A stretch of DNA of 64,000 nucleotides from Phocicoccus pinnipedialis (GCF_903994035.1 NZ_CAJEWB010000010.1:1-64000); one strand, 5' to 3'. Positions 43,748-53,275 are shown, counted from the stretch's first letter. Translations and numbers: made by a program. Notes: generated by a model not told the origin, from the sequence alone.

Positions 43748-44194
43748 ATGGATTGGAGTATGATTGGATGGATTGCACTTGCAGTTGCAGCAGTAGGTTT
43801 TTTAGTACTATGCATTGCACTGTCAGTTGTGTTATTCTCAGTTAAGAAGAATTTAGACTATGTAGCAGATACTTTAAATGGTCTTGATGGTCAGGTACAA
43901 GGGATTACGCGTGAGTCAACAGACTTATTGCACAAAGGTAACCGCTTAGTTGAAGACGTACAAGGCAAAGTAGAGAAATTAAACTCTGTTGTAGATGCAG
44001 TTCAAGGTGTTGGCTATTCAGTTCAAAACTTAAACTCATCTGTTGATAGAGTGACAAACTCAATCACTACAAATATTTCTCAAAATGAAGATCAAATATC
44101 ACAAGTTGTACAATGGTCAAACGTTGCAATGGAAATCGCAGACAAGTGGAACCAGCGTCAACGTCAAAACAAAACTGTTAAATCACGTTATTAA
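43748..44194 (+). CDS. ytxG: DUF948 membrane protein YtxG
   Basis: The 148-residue protein has one N-terminal membrane helix (about 8-30) and a long coiled-coil-like region with regular hydrophobic spacing (about 35-115), then a basic tail. This is the DUF948/YtxG arrangement, general-stress proteins of unknown function. GGAGGCG precedes the ATG. It lies 22 nt before ytxH, between murC and ccpA as in Bacillus. Confidence 0.9.
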   Translation: MDWSMIGWIALAVAAVGFLVLCIALSVVLFSVKKNLDYVADTLNGLDGQVQGITRESTDLLHKGNRLVEDVQGKVEKLNSVVDAVQGVGYSVQNLNSSVDRVTNSITTNISQNEDQISQVVQWSNVAMEIADKWNQRQRQNKTVKSRY

Positions 44195-44216
44195 GAAGTA
44201 AAGGTCGGGATATTCG

Positions 44217-44579
44217 ATGGAACGATATAATCGAGATTTACACACTCATGGTATTGATGAATATAATGAGTATAAAGATACGAGTTCAACAGGAAGAGAC
44301 TTCTCTTTCGGTTTACTACTTGGTATCGTAGTTGGAACAGTGGCAGGTTTAGTCTTTGCTCCGAAATCAGGACAAGCATTACGTGAGGATTTTAGTGATC
44401 CTGTAGGCATGTTTGAAGATGGCAAAGAAAAGCTTGTAGATAGCATTAAACAGAAAAAAGCAGAATTTGAAGAAGTGAGTCGTATTAAAAAAATGGACGA
44501 CGATACACTTGAATTGCAAAAAGCTGCAATTAGAAGTGAAGCACATGACTCAAACGTCATTGATATGTCGAAGCTATAA
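44217..44579 (+). CDS. ytxH: YtxH-domain protein
   Basis: The 120-residue protein has the YtxH signature: a Gly-rich hydrophobic segment (F-G-L-L-L-G-I-V-V-G-T-V-A-G-L-V-F, about 32-48) followed at once by A-P-K-S-G-Q-A-L-R and a charged helical tail. It is a probable membrane-associated stress protein of unknown function, cotranscribed with ytxG. Confidence 0.9.
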   Translation: MERYNRDLHTHGIDEYNEYKDTSSTGRDFSFGLLLGIVVGTVAGLVFAPKSGQALREDFSDPVGMFEDGKEKLVDSIKQKKAEFEEVSRIKKMDDDTLELQKAAIRSEAHDSNVIDMSKL

Positions 44580-44608
44580 AAATTCAGCCACGTGCTGAAT
44601 TTTTTTTG
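44578..44608 (+). terminator. Terminator after ytxH
   Basis: AAATTCAGC / GCTGAATTT with a short loop is followed by TTTTTG. It separates ytxH from ccpA. Confidence 0.85.
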
Positions 44609-44660
44609 TGACAAATATGTAAATATTGATAAATATACTATGAAATCTGTTATTATATAT

Positions 44661-44674
44661 ATTAACCGTTTTCA
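44661..44674 (+). promoter_or_regulatory. Possible cre site before ccpA
   Basis: ATTAACCGTTTTCA matches 12 of 14 positions of TGWNANCGNTNWCA and lies 17 nt before the ccpA start codon. It suggests autoregulation by CcpA. This is inference only. Confidence 0.4.
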
Positions 44675-44690
44675 TAGAGGAGGGAAAAAA

Positions 44691-45671
44691 GTGGCAATTA
44701 CAATTTATGACGTTGCAAGAGAAGCAAATGTTTCCATGGCAACTGTATCACGAGTACTAAATGGTAACCCAAACGTAAAACCAGATACGAGAAGAAGAGT
44801 TAAAGAAGTGATTAAGCGCCTTAACTATAAGCCGAACGCAGTAGCGCGAGGTCTAGCGAGTAAGAAAACTAAAACAATTGGCGTAATTATTCCAGACGTA
44901 TCTGATTTATACTATTCAGCAATCCTTAAAGGACTGGAAGACATATCAGAAATGTATCAATATCAAATCATTATTTCTAACACAGATAATGATGGTAATA
45001 AAGAATTAAAAGCATTTGAAACGCTCTCATCAAACCAGGTAGACGGAATTATATTATTGGGTGGATCACTAGACGAAGCAACACATGAAGTTATTGAACA
45101 ATATGATAATCCAATTGTAATGTGTGGATACTCTAAACGTGAAACGATGTCTACTGTAAACATCAACTACCCTGACGCGATTGGAGAAGTAGTACGTGGT
45201 ATGATTGATCGAGGTAGAAAACAATTTGTGTATGTGAAGAGTGGCTATCACAGCTTCTTAGAGGATGCACTCGGTGAAAGAATTCAAAAAGAATTAGAAG
45301 AGAATGGCGTAAATACGAAAGTGGATACTTATAATGCTGTGACATATGAGGAAGGCATTGAACTATACGAGAGACTTGTAGGATCAGACGTTGACGCAGT
45401 GATTTCAATCTCAGATGAAGTAGCAGGCGGAATCTTGCACGGAACATTAGACCATAATGTTGAAGTACCGAAAGATTTAGAAGTATTAAGTTGTTCGAAT
45501 ACGAGAATCGCATACATGATGAGACCACAACTTTCAACAATAGCAGTACCACTATATGACATCGGTGCCGTAGGGATGAGACTCCTTACAAAACTGATGA
45601 ACAAAGAAGAAACAGAAATTACACACGTAGAACTACCATACAAAATTAACTATTCAGAAACGACACTCTAA
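44691..45671 (+). CDS. ccpA: Catabolite control protein A
   Basis: CcpA is the LacI-family master regulator of carbon catabolite repression. With HPr-Ser46-P it binds cre sites. The N-terminal helix-turn-helix is intact (T-I-Y-D-V-A-R-E-A-N-V-S-M-A-T-V-S-R-V-L-N-G), the hinge reads N-Y-K-P-N-A-V-A-R-G-L-A, and the C-terminal R-P-Q-L-S-T-I-A-V-P-L-Y-D-I-G-A-V-G-M-R is the CcpA signature. The open frame extends to 44592, but GTG 44691, 6 nt after GAGGAGGG, matches family starts and gives 326 residues. Confidence 0.96.
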   Translation: MAITIYDVAREANVSMATVSRVLNGNPNVKPDTRRRVKEVIKRLNYKPNAVARGLASKKTKTIGVIIPDVSDLYYSAILKGLEDISEMYQYQIIISNTDNDGNKELKAFETLSSNQVDGIILLGGSLDEATHEVIEQYDNPIVMCGYSKRETMSTVNINYPDAIGEVVRGMIDRGRKQFVYVKSGYHSFLEDALGERIQKELEENGVNTKVDTYNAVTYEEGIELYERLVGSDVDAVISISDEVAGGILHGTLDHNVEVPKDLEVLSCSNTRIAYMMRPQLSTIAVPLYDIGAVGMRLLTKLMNKEETEITHVELPYKINYSETTL

Positions 45672-45694
45672 GCAAGCGCTTGGGGTGTTTTTTT
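45663..45694 (+). terminator. Terminator after ccpA
   Basis: ACACTCTAAGC pairs with GCTTGGGGTGT (two G:U pairs) across AAGC and is followed by TTTTTT. The stem includes the ccpA stop codon. Confidence 0.75.
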
Positions 45695-45727
45695 ATGTAG
45701 AAAAATACGAGTCGGATTTGCACATAT

Positions 45728-45755
45728 AAAAAAGAGTAGGGAAGATTCCTACTCT
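45728..45755 (-). terminator. Terminator of the acuABC operon
   Basis: AGAGTAGG / CCTACTCT is followed on the minus strand by a T run. It overlaps the acuC stop codon. Confidence 0.75.
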
Positions 45756-46891
45756 AAATACATTAATATTCGATCCAAGACTAACTGATTTTTTTCTGTG
45801 ATTTCTGGTCGTCTTGGTATCTCCATATAGTCGCTTAGATCATCTTCCCAGTTTTCTGGGAACTCTAGCTTCGACAATGGTTTATATTCACTTAAAAATT
45901 CTTCTGGTAATCGTCCCTTCGGTGCCTCAATATTATTCATTGCTAACCATACTTGTGCCCACGAACGTGGTACAACTTGCCATATGTTATATCCACCGCC
46001 ACCTAACGCCAGCCACTTTCCATGCGCATATTTATCCGCAATATCATTCACAAATCTAGGTATTTCTTCATAACTTTTCGATGTCAGTGATAAGTGAGTC
46101 ATTGGATCTCTATAATGTGCATCGACACCGTTTACACTTACAATAATATCCGGTTGGAATATTTCTGCAGTTCTTTCAAGACTTTCCTTAAACACCTCTA
46201 AATATGAATCATCTTCTGTGAACGCATCTACTGGTAAATTCACACTAAACCCAAATCCATTATCTACACCACGCTCTGTCACTAGTCCTGTTCCAGGGAA
46301 TAAGTAACGGCCTGTTTCATGAATCGAGTATGTCATAATATCTTTATTATCATAAAACGTAAACTGTACACCGTCTCCGTGATGCGCGTCTGTATCAATA
46401 TATAAAACACGTTGGTTAAATTTTTGTCTTAAGTATTCACATGCAATTGCTGCATCGTTATAAACACAGAAACCACTCGCTTTTCCAGTGAATCCATGGT
46501 GGAGCCCACCTGCAAGAGACGTCACTTTCTTCGCGCGCCCATTCATAATAAGGTCTACCGCACGTAATGTCGCTCCCACAAGCATACTGCATTTTTCATG
46601 CATATTCTCAAACTGTGGTGTGTCTTCCGTATTTAAACCAAAGTTTATTAGCTCTTCTTCTGATAATTCAAAATGACCTGCACGTTTTACTGCTTCAACA
46701 AAATCTTCCGTATGTACGAGTTTAATTTCATCTTCAGTTGCTACTCTCGGGCCAACAATATCGCTATCATTTAAGAATCCTGCTGATTTCAATAAATCGG
46801 TCGTCATCTTAAGACGCATTTGGTTAAACGGATGCGTGTCATTAAAGCGATATTTTAACAATTCTTCGCTATACACATATAATGGTTTCAT
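45749..46891 (-). CDS. acuC: Acetoin utilization protein AcuC (class I deacetylase)
   Basis: AcuC is a zinc-dependent histone-deacetylase-family enzyme that removes acetyl from lysine of acetyl-CoA synthetase, reactivating it. The 380-residue protein has the Asp/His zinc and charge-relay motifs (L-Y-I-D-T-D-A-H-H-G-D-G-V-Q, S-I-H-E-T-G, G-G-G-G-Y-N near 295). AGGATGGAAT precedes the ATG, 3 nt after acuB. It forms an operon acuA-acuB-acuC divergent from its target acsA. Confidence 0.95.
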   Translation of the reverse strand: MKPLYVYSEELLKYRFNDTHPFNQMRLKMTTDLLKSAGFLNDSDIVGPRVATEDEIKLVHTEDFVEAVKRAGHFELSEEELINFGLNTEDTPQFENMHEKCSMLVGATLRAVDLIMNGRAKKVTSLAGGLHHGFTGKASGFCVYNDAAIACEYLRQKFNQRVLYIDTDAHHGDGVQFTFYDNKDIMTYSIHETGRYLFPGTGLVTERGVDNGFGFSVNLPVDAFTEDDSYLEVFKESLERTAEIFQPDIIVSVNGVDAHYRDPMTHLSLTSKSYEEIPRFVNDIADKYAHGKWLALGGGGYNIWQVVPRSWAQVWLAMNNIEAPKGRLPEEFLSEYKPLSKLEFPENWEDDLSDYMEIPRRPEITEKNQLVLDRILMYLE

Positions 46892-46894
46892 AAT

Positions 46895-47530
46895 TTATTC
46901 CATCCTATATGGGTTAACGACGTCAAAGCCCTTATCAACAAGTGCTTCGATTACTCGTTGCGGATTCATCGCATTAATCTTTAAAACGACAACCTTATGA
47001 TTCGGTTTTTCTCTATTATCATAAATTGTAATCGATACAATTCGTGTGTTTAACTCCTTCATTGTGTGACCAATATCATGAACAATTCCAGGCTTATCAA
47101 ATACATCAATTTCAATAATTGAACCTGGATGTTTCATTCCTGTGATTTCAATAAAAGCAGACATTATGTCTGTTTGAGTCACAATCCCTATGAGTTTTCT
47201 ATTTTTAACAACAGGTACTGCACCTAAATCAAACTGGTGGAAATCCACAGCTAATTCCTCTACGAAGTCATATTCACTCGTCGAGATGATGTTCTTTTTC
47301 ATGATTTCTTTTAAATCATGATCCATCGTAACATTTGTTTCTTTTGAAAGAATTGAAGGTAATGCCAAGTTAATGTCTTTGTCAGTCACTAGACCAACAA
47401 CATGTCTTTCATCATCAACGATGGGGATATGTCTAATATTGTATGCGTTCATCATTGTAATAGCAGATTCTATTGTGTCTGTTTCTTTAAGTGTTTTTAC
47501 GTTTTCAGTCATTACTGTTTTAACTAACAT
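46895..47530 (-). CDS. acuB: Acetoin utilization protein AcuB (CBS-ACT)
   Basis: The 211-residue protein has two CBS domains (about 1-60 and 75-130) that form an adenosine-ligand-binding Bateman module, and a C-terminal ACT-like domain (from about 138, I-E-I-D-V-F-D-K-P-G). AcuB is encoded with AcuA and AcuC in Bacillus and staphylococci. Its exact role is unclear, probably energy or nucleotide sensing for the acetylation switch. AAAGGAG precedes the ATG. Confidence 0.93.
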   Translation of the reverse strand: MLVKTVMTENVKTLKETDTIESAITMMNAYNIRHIPIVDDERHVVGLVTDKDINLALPSILSKETNVTMDHDLKEIMKKNIISTSEYDFVEELAVDFHQFDLGAVPVVKNRKLIGIVTQTDIMSAFIEITGMKHPGSIIEIDVFDKPGIVHDIGHTMKELNTRIVSITIYDNREKPNHKVVVLKINAMNPQRVIEALVDKGFDVVNPYRME

Positions 47531-47557
47531 AGAATGAGTATCTCCTTTAAATTTAAA

Positions 47558-48190
47558 CTAGAAAAAGAATCTATTTTTGAATCTTATATGGTCAAAAATC
47601 ATCATTTTTTCATTATCGATATTTTTACCAATACGCGCCATTAGCGTATTAGCTGGATGACTTGTAATCTCAGGATCATTCGTTTGATACACTTCGAATC
47701 CTGCCTTCGCCATGAGTCTAACCATAATATCTTTATATTCATAAACACTGAGATTCGTATTTTTAAGATCCCAATGCCAATAATACTCAGTCGTCAGCGT
47801 GATGTAGTTTTCCATCTGAACATCTTTAACAGACAACATTAACATTTTTGACGCAAGGCGGGCACCACGATGTTTTTTTGCCACTTCAACTGCACCGAGT
47901 TCAAGTATAAAGGGATGATTTCCTTCGCTCCATCGTTCAAATTCGTCAGGGAAGTGGAATGTCACGTAACCGACGATGTGACCATCAATTTGTGCAACGA
48001 TGATTCGTCCTTCTTCGAGCTCGGAAATTTCAACTAGAGCTTCAAACTGATCTTTTGGTCTTCTAAAGGCAGTTAAGTCAGAATCAAAGGAATAAGTTTT
48101 GAGGATTTTAGGAGAAACTGGACCTTCAATAATATACTCATAACCATTGATATCATAGGATTCTTTAAAGTAACTTTTAGGATGAATCAA
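47558..48190 (-). CDS. acuA: Protein acetyltransferase AcuA
   Basis: AcuA acetylates the catalytic lysine of acetyl-CoA synthetase and switches it off. The 210-residue GNAT enzyme has the acetyl-CoA-binding region E-L-G-A-V-E-V-A-K-K-H-R-G-A-R-L-A (about 90-107). The start is TTG, 8 nt after GAGGTGAG, with no ATG nearby. It leads the acuABC operon and diverges from acsA; the 98 nt between hold a possible cre site and the acsA promoter. Confidence 0.93.
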   Translation of the reverse strand: MIHPKSYFKESYDINGYEYIIEGPVSPKILKTYSFDSDLTAFRRPKDQFEALVEISELEEGRIIVAQIDGHIVGYVTFHFPDEFERWSEGNHPFILELGAVEVAKKHRGARLASKMLMLSVKDVQMENYITLTTEYYWHWDLKNTNLSVYEYKDIMVRLMAKAGFEVYQTNDPEITSHPANTLMARIGKNIDNEKMMIFDHIRFKNRFFF

Positions 48191-48219
48191 AAACTCACCT
48201 CGTAAATAAATTAATTATT

Positions 48220-48249
48220 TTGATAATGTTTTCATTTTCATTATATAAT
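48220..48249 (+). promoter_or_regulatory. acsA promoter with overlapping cre site
   Basis: TTGATA (48220-48225), an 18-nt spacer and TATAAT (48244-48249) form the promoter. TGATAATGTTTTCA (48221-48234) matches 13 of 14 positions of the cre consensus TGWNANCGNTNWCA and covers the -35. This position suits repression by CcpA. Confidence 0.65.
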
Positions 48250-48288
48250 AGTTTTATACAAAACCAAAGCATACACAGGAGTGATTCA

Positions 48289-50001
48289 ATGGAACACGAA
48301 ATCTACAAAGCGGTTGATCAGAATCCGAATATGAAAAATTACGATGAGACAGTCAAAAACTTTTCATGGGACGACATCGAGAAAAACTTTTCTTGGTCTG
48401 AAACAGGAAAAGTTAACATTGCTTATGAGGCAATTGATCGTCATGTAGATGAAGGTTACGGCGACAAGGTTGCGTTACATTACCGCGATGATAACGGAAC
48501 GCGTTCATTTACTTTCAAAGAAATGAAAGAGTTTTCAAATAAAGCAGCTAACGTTTTTAAAGCGCATGACATAAAAAAAGGAGACCGCGTGTTTATCTTT
48601 ATGCCACGCTCACCAGAGTTATACTTTGCGCTACTCGGTGCCGTTAAAATAGGCGCTATAGTCGGACCTTTATTTGAAGCATTCATGGAAAAGGCAGTAT
48701 CAGATAGATTAACTGACTCAGAAGCACAAGCTGTTGTAACAACAACGGACTTACTTCCGAGAATTCCAGTTGCTGATATCGATACGTTAGAGCACGTATT
48801 TGTAGTAGGTGACCACGAAGAAGGAGACAAGATTGTTGACTTCACACAAGAAATTGAAAAAGCAACTGATGAATTAGAAATTGAATGGGTAGACCGCGAA
48901 GACGGACTAATCTTGCACTACACTAGTGGTTCAACAGGTGCACCTAAGGGTGTATTACACGTTCATAACGTGATGGTACAACAATTTATTTCTGCAAAAT
49001 ATGTATTAGACATGAAAGAAGATGACGTATACTGGTGTACAGCTGACCCAGGTTGGGTAACTGGTACTGCATATGGTATCTTCGGACCATGGCTGAACCG
49101 TGTAACAAACGTCGTAGTGGGTGGAAGATTCTCACCTGACGCGTGGTATGGTGCATTACAAGATCTTAAAGTTACGATTTGGTACTCGGCTCCAACAGCA
49201 TTCAGAATGCTTATGGGTGCGGGTGACGAAGAGGTTAAAAAGTATGACCTTTCAAACTTAAGACATATGCTTTCAGTAGGTGAGCCACTAAACCCTGAGG
49301 TTATTAAGTGGGCAGACAAAGTGTTTAACTTAAGAATTCATGATACGTGGTGGATGACCGAAACAGGTGCTCATATGATTGTTAACTTCCCATCAATGGA
49401 TATTAAAGCTGGAGCAATGGGTAAACCACTTCCAGGTATCGAAGCATCAATCATTGATGATAATGGGAATGAATTACCACCAATGCGCATGGGCAACTTA
49501 GCCATGAAAGCACCATGGCCAGCGATGATGAGACAAATTTGGGGTAACAGAGAGAAGTATGAGTCATACTTTATTGGTGATTGGTATGTATCAGGGGATT
49601 CGGCATACGTTGACGATGATGGATACTTCTTCTTCCAAGGACGTGTGGATGACGTTATCATGACAGCAGGTGAGCGTGTCGGACCATTCGAAATCGAATC
49701 TAAACTAATTGAACACGAAGCAGTACAAGAAGCGGGGGTTATCGGTAAACCAGATCCAATCCGTGGTGAAATCGTTAAAGCATTCATCGCGTTACGTGAA
49801 GGATACGAGCCAACAGACGAACTAAAAGAAGAAATTAGAAACTTCGTTAAACTTGGTCTTGCGGCACACGCAGCACCTAGAGAAATAGAATTTAAGGATA
49901 AACTTCCAAAAACACGTAGTGGTAAAATTATGAGACGTGTACTTAAGGCATGGGAATTAAACCTTGACGCTGGAGACCTATCTTCAATGGACAATGATTA
50001 A
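48289..50001 (+). CDS. acsA: Acetyl-CoA synthetase
   Basis: AcsA activates acetate to acetyl-CoA through acetyl-AMP. The 570-residue ANL enzyme has the P-loop Y-T-S-G-S-T-G-A-P-K-G (near 215), W-W-M-T-E-T-G (near 360), and the C-terminal K-T-R-S-G-K-I-M-R-R whose Lys is the target of AcuA acetylation. The frame opens upstream, but ATG 48289 follows CAGGAGTG by the right distance. Divergent acuABC and a cre-covered promoter indicate control at both protein and transcription level. Confidence 0.95.
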   Translation: MEHEIYKAVDQNPNMKNYDETVKNFSWDDIEKNFSWSETGKVNIAYEAIDRHVDEGYGDKVALHYRDDNGTRSFTFKEMKEFSNKAANVFKAHDIKKGDRVFIFMPRSPELYFALLGAVKIGAIVGPLFEAFMEKAVSDRLTDSEAQAVVTTTDLLPRIPVADIDTLEHVFVVGDHEEGDKIVDFTQEIEKATDELEIEWVDREDGLILHYTSGSTGAPKGVLHVHNVMVQQFISAKYVLDMKEDDVYWCTADPGWVTGTAYGIFGPWLNRVTNVVVGGRFSPDAWYGALQDLKVTIWYSAPTAFRMLMGAGDEEVKKYDLSNLRHMLSVGEPLNPEVIKWADKVFNLRIHDTWWMTETGAHMIVNFPSMDIKAGAMGKPLPGIEASIIDDNGNELPPMRMGNLAMKAPWPAMMRQIWGNREKYESYFIGDWYVSGDSAYVDDDGYFFFQGRVDDVIMTAGERVGPFEIESKLIEHEAVQEAGVIGKPDPIRGEIVKAFIALREGYEPTDELKEEIRNFVKLGLAAHAAPREIEFKDKLPKTRSGKIMRRVLKAWELNLDAGDLSSMDND

Positions 50002-50017
50002 TAAAACTTCTAGTAAA

Positions 50018-50048
50018 GATAAAGACACGCGTGTCTTTATCTTTTTTT
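50018..50048 (+). terminator. Terminator after acsA
   Basis: A 24-nt palindrome with arm GATAAAGACAC and almost no loop is followed by TTTTTTT. Confidence 0.88.
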
Positions 50049-50084
50049 GTGCAAAACATACAATATGCCTAAAACTTTTGATTA

Positions 50085-50098
50085 TAAAACCGTTTTCT
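50085..50098 (+). promoter_or_regulatory. Weak cre-like site before fhs
   Basis: TAAAACCGTTTTCT matches 12 of 14 cre positions, 79 nt before the fhs start. Position and score make it a weak candidate. Confidence 0.3.
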
Positions 50099-50176
50099 AT
50101 GGTCTAAAATATACAACTATGCAATAATAGGGATTGAAGATAGCTTTATCTAACATAGACTTTAGGAGATGAAAGA

Positions 50177-51844
50177 ATGGCACATTTAACTGACCAGGAG
50201 ATTGCTTCAAAAGCAACGATCCGTCCAATTGGTGAAATCGCAGAGAAAGCAGGCATTCCAGACGAGGCGCTTGAACTTTATGGTAAATATAAAGCAAAAG
50301 TAGATATCAAGAACCTTGATGGAAACGCGGATGACTCTAAACTCGTTCTTGTAACTGCAATGAACCCAACTCCAGCAGGAGAAGGTAAATCAACAGTTAC
50401 TGTAGGATTAGCAGATGCGTTTAACCAATTAGATCAGAAGGTTATGGTAGCATTACGTGAGCCTTCACTCGGACCTGTAATGGGTATCAAAGGTGGAGCA
50501 ACAGGTGGTGGATACGCACAAGTATTACCAATGGAGGAAATCAACTTACACTTCAACGGTGACTTACACGCGATCACTGCTGCAAACAACACACTTTCTG
50601 CTCTTATCGACAACCATATTCATCAAGGAAACGAATTGAACATTGACCAAAGACGTATTACTTGGAAACGTGTTGTTGACATTAACGACCGTGAACTAAG
50701 AAACGTAGTGGTTGGTCTTGGTGGACCTACTCAAGGAGTCCCACGACAAGATGGATTCGACATCACAGTGGCAAGTGAAATCATGGCAGTTCTATGTCTA
50801 GCAACTGACTTAATGGACCTTAAAGAAAGAATAGGTAAAATTGTGTTTGGTTACACGTTCGACAAGAAACCTGTAACTGTTGGAGAGCTTGGTGTAGAAG
50901 GTGCGCTTACTTTACTTCTTAAAGAAGCAATTAAACCAAACTTAGTACAAACAATGGAAGGCACTCCAGCACTTATTCACGGTGGACCTTTCGCAAACAT
51001 TGCACACGGTTGTAACTCAATCATTGCGACAAACACTGCACGTAAACTTTCAGACATCGTTGTAACAGAATGTGGATTCGGTTCTGACTTAGGTGGAGAG
51101 AAGTTTATGGACATTAAAGCACGCTTTGGTGGATTCAAGCCAGACGCGATCGTTTTAGTAGCAACAATTCGTGCATTAAAAATGAACGGTGGAGTAGCGA
51201 AAACTGAATTAGGTAATGAAAACGTTGAAGCGCTTAAATCAGGTATTGTGAACTTAGAGAAGCATATCGAAAACGCACGTAAATTCGGTGTAGAACCAGT
51301 TGTTGCTTTAAATGACTTTGTAACAGATTCTGATGCAGAAAGAAACTTTGTATTAGACTGGTGTAAAGAGCGCAATGTTAAAGTTGCTTTAACTCAAGTG
51401 TGGGAAAAAGGCGGCAAGGGTGGAATTGACCTTGCTAAAGAAGTACTTGCAGCACTTGAAACAGAAAATAACTTTAAGCACCTATATGAAGATGAGCTCC
51501 CAATCGCTGAGAAAATCGAAAAAATTGTGACTGAAGTTTACGGCGGAGACGGCGTAATCTTTACAGATAAAGCGAAGAGACAACTTAAGGAGATTGAGGA
51601 TAATGGTTGGGGTCACTTCCCAGTATGTATGGCGAAAACGCAATACTCATTATCAGATGATCCGAAAAAATTAGGTAGACCAACTGGATTCACAGTTACA
51701 GTACGTGAATTAATCGCGAAGACTGGAGCAGGATTCGTAGTAGCACTTACTGGTGATATTATGACAATGCCAGGACTTCCAAAAGTACCATCAGCGAATG
51801 CGATGGACGTTAAAGAAGACGGTACGTCAACTGGTTTATTCTAA
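50177..51844 (+). CDS. fhs: Formate-tetrahydrofolate ligase
   Basis: Fhs makes 10-formyltetrahydrofolate from formate, tetrahydrofolate and ATP. The 555-residue protein has the P-loop-like [13 protein letters not shown] (56-68) and further family blocks ([20 protein letters not shown] near 94). TTTAGGAGATG supplies the ribosome-binding site. It is monocistronic beside acsA, as in staphylococci. Confidence 0.97.
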   Translation: MAHLTDQEIASKATIRPIGEIAEKAGIPDEALELYGKYKAKVDIKNLDGNADDSKLVLVTAMNPTPAGEGKSTVTVGLADAFNQLDQKVMVALREPSLGPVMGIKGGATGGGYAQVLPMEEINLHFNGDLHAITAANNTLSALIDNHIHQGNELNIDQRRITWKRVVDINDRELRNVVVGLGGPTQGVPRQDGFDITVASEIMAVLCLATDLMDLKERIGKIVFGYTFDKKPVTVGELGVEGALTLLLKEAIKPNLVQTMEGTPALIHGGPFANIAHGCNSIIATNTARKLSDIVVTECGFGSDLGGEKFMDIKARFGGFKPDAIVLVATIRALKMNGGVAKTELGNENVEALKSGIVNLEKHIENARKFGVEPVVALNDFVTDSDAERNFVLDWCKERNVKVALTQVWEKGGKGGIDLAKEVLAALETENNFKHLYEDELPIAEKIEKIVTEVYGGDGVIFTDKAKRQLKEIEDNGWGHFPVCMAKTQYSLSDDPKKLGRPTGFTVTVRELIAKTGAGFVVALTGDIMTMPGLPKVPSANAMDVKEDGTSTGLF

Positions 51845-51850
51845 AACTCA

Positions 51851-51879
51851 AAAAGCATACTTCCTTGAAGTATGCTTTT
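51851..51879 (+). terminator. Terminator after fhs
   Basis: AAAAGCATACTT / AAGTATGCTTTT with loop CCTTG continues into a T run. Confidence 0.88.
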
Positions 51880-51900
51880 TTCTAAAATTAAGAGGTAATT

Positions 51901-52092
51901 ATGAAGATTAGAAGCAGAAAGTTATTGTACTCATATGCGGCACTGTTGTTTGTCCTAGGGTTCATCTTTGTCTATATGGTAAACAAAGAACGCCTCATCG
52001 TTTTTACGTTCCTAGCAGGTGCATTTATCCTACTAATGGTCATCTACGAAGAATGGACGAGATACGTGCTTAGAAAGAATGACAAGAAGTAG
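51901..52092 (+). CDS. Small two-helix membrane protein
   Basis: The 63-residue protein has two predicted membrane helices (about 9-25 and 31-48) with basic ends, and a C-terminal E-E-W-T-R-Y tail. I do not recognise a family. AAGAGGTAAT precedes the ATG, a terminator follows, and codon use matches neighbours, so it is probably a real gene. Confidence 0.7.
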   Translation: MKIRSRKLLYSYAALLFVLGFIFVYMVNKERLIVFTFLAGAFILLMVIYEEWTRYVLRKNDKK

Positions 52093-52110
52093 AGTATTAT
52101 TTTATAAGTA

Positions 52111-52140
52111 AGGACATGCTGTGCGCATGTCCTTTTTTTT
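52111..52140 (+). terminator. Terminator after small membrane gene
   Basis: AGGACATGC / GCATGTCCT with loop TGTGC is followed by a T run. Confidence 0.9.
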
Positions 52141-52318
52141 ATATACACTCTTAATATGATAAAGAATAAGAATCAAAAATAAAACTCTGAAATTCAAAAG
52201 TTTGGTGCATTTATGTCAATTTAGAAAGACTTTCTGAAACATGAGCTAACAGAACACTGAGTTTGATAAAATCTTGACTAATCAAAGCCGCATGAGTGAC
52301 TCAATAGGGCTCAATACA
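52141..52318. other. Intergenic stretch without clear features
   Basis: This gap lies between the small membrane gene and the 3' end of the ornithine-cyclodeaminase-family gene. I see no ORF, no good terminator for the minus-strand operon and no repeat. Confidence 0.5.
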
Positions 52319-53260
52319 TTATTTCAACTTCTCATATGCGCCAATCGTAACAGACATGTCGTAATAAGCTGCGCCTACTGACTTGAATATTGTGATATCC
52401 GTGTCGCGACGGTCAATTTCTTTATCTAACATATCTTTTAATGCGACAGGTGTATCCCAAGAAAAGTCCCCAGCCTCGACTGCATGAATGAATTCTCCTG
52501 CTTCGATTTTTACAGCATCCAAATCATCAAATATGACATGGCTCGCTACCTTAATTGATTCTTCATTAATTTCCCTCATATGAGGCATATAAGTTCCTAA
52601 TCCATTAATATGTGTACCTGGCTTCACAAAATTATGATCAAATACAGCTTTAGTACTATTTGTTGCTGTATTAATAATATCAGATACTTCTGTTAAATCA
52701 TTAACGTTATCTGCGATTTCAATTTTTACGGTTACTCCAAATGCAATTAGCTGATCTTTGAATGAATGTGCTTTTTCTTCAGTTCTATTAAATAGAACGA
52801 TTCTTTCAATATCTCTTACTTCTAACACACCAAGTGCTTGTTCAAACGCCATTCCACCAGTTCCAATGACCCCTAAAACTTTCGCATCTTTGCGTGCTTG
52901 AATGTCTGTCGAAAGGCCAGTCATTGCGCCTGTGCGGAGTCTAGTGAGGTATGATGCTTCAAGTGTTGCAACGTTCTGTCCGGATTCTAGTTCAGTGATC
53001 ACTGAAACAGCTTGAGTGGCAGGCATGTTTTTATCTTTATTATTGGGAAAAATTGAAATTATTTTTATGGTTGAGTAGAGTGACTCCACATCAGCCGATG
53101 GCATATAGAGCATCACATTATCATCACTTACTGGAATGACCGTACGCTCTGGTGTTTTGACCTTACCATCATTAATGCGAAGCAGTGTGTTTTTGACATC
53201 ATTCATCGCATCTGACATTGAATAAACATCCATAATTTGTTTGTCAGAGTAAAATTTCAT
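52319..53260 (-). CDS. Ornithine cyclodeaminase/mu-crystallin family protein
   Basis: This NAD(P)-dependent enzyme of about 313 residues has the family core: a Rossmann motif G-V-I-G-T-G-G-M-A near residue 130, R-T-G-A-M-T-G, and D-D-L-D-A-V-K near 240. Members include ornithine cyclodeaminase, alanine dehydrogenase and ketimine reductase, and the sequence alone does not decide. ATG 53260 is preferred because the upstream ATG 53269 lies within the AGGATGG ribosome-binding site. It follows the MHS transporter in one operon, suggesting breakdown of an imported amino acid. Confidence 0.87.
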   Translation of the reverse strand: MKFYSDKQIMDVYSMSDAMNDVKNTLLRINDGKVKTPERTVIPVSDDNVMLYMPSADVESLYSTIKIISIFPNNKDKNMPATQAVSVITELESGQNVATLEASYLTRLRTGAMTGLSTDIQARKDAKVLGVIGTGGMAFEQALGVLEVRDIERIVLFNRTEEKAHSFKDQLIAFGVTVKIEIADNVNDLTEVSDIINTATNSTKAVFDHNFVKPGTHINGLGTYMPHMREINEESIKVASHVIFDDLDAVKIEAGEFIHAVEAGDFSWDTPVALKDMLDKEIDRRDTDITIFKSVGAAYYDMSVTIGAYEKLK

Positions 53261-53275
53261 TCTATCCATCCTAAC

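Noticed and set aside
45666-45681. cre-like AAGCGCTT palindrome after ccpA
   Set aside because: It is the apex of the ccpA terminator and lies after the stop codon, so it is better explained as part of the hairpin.
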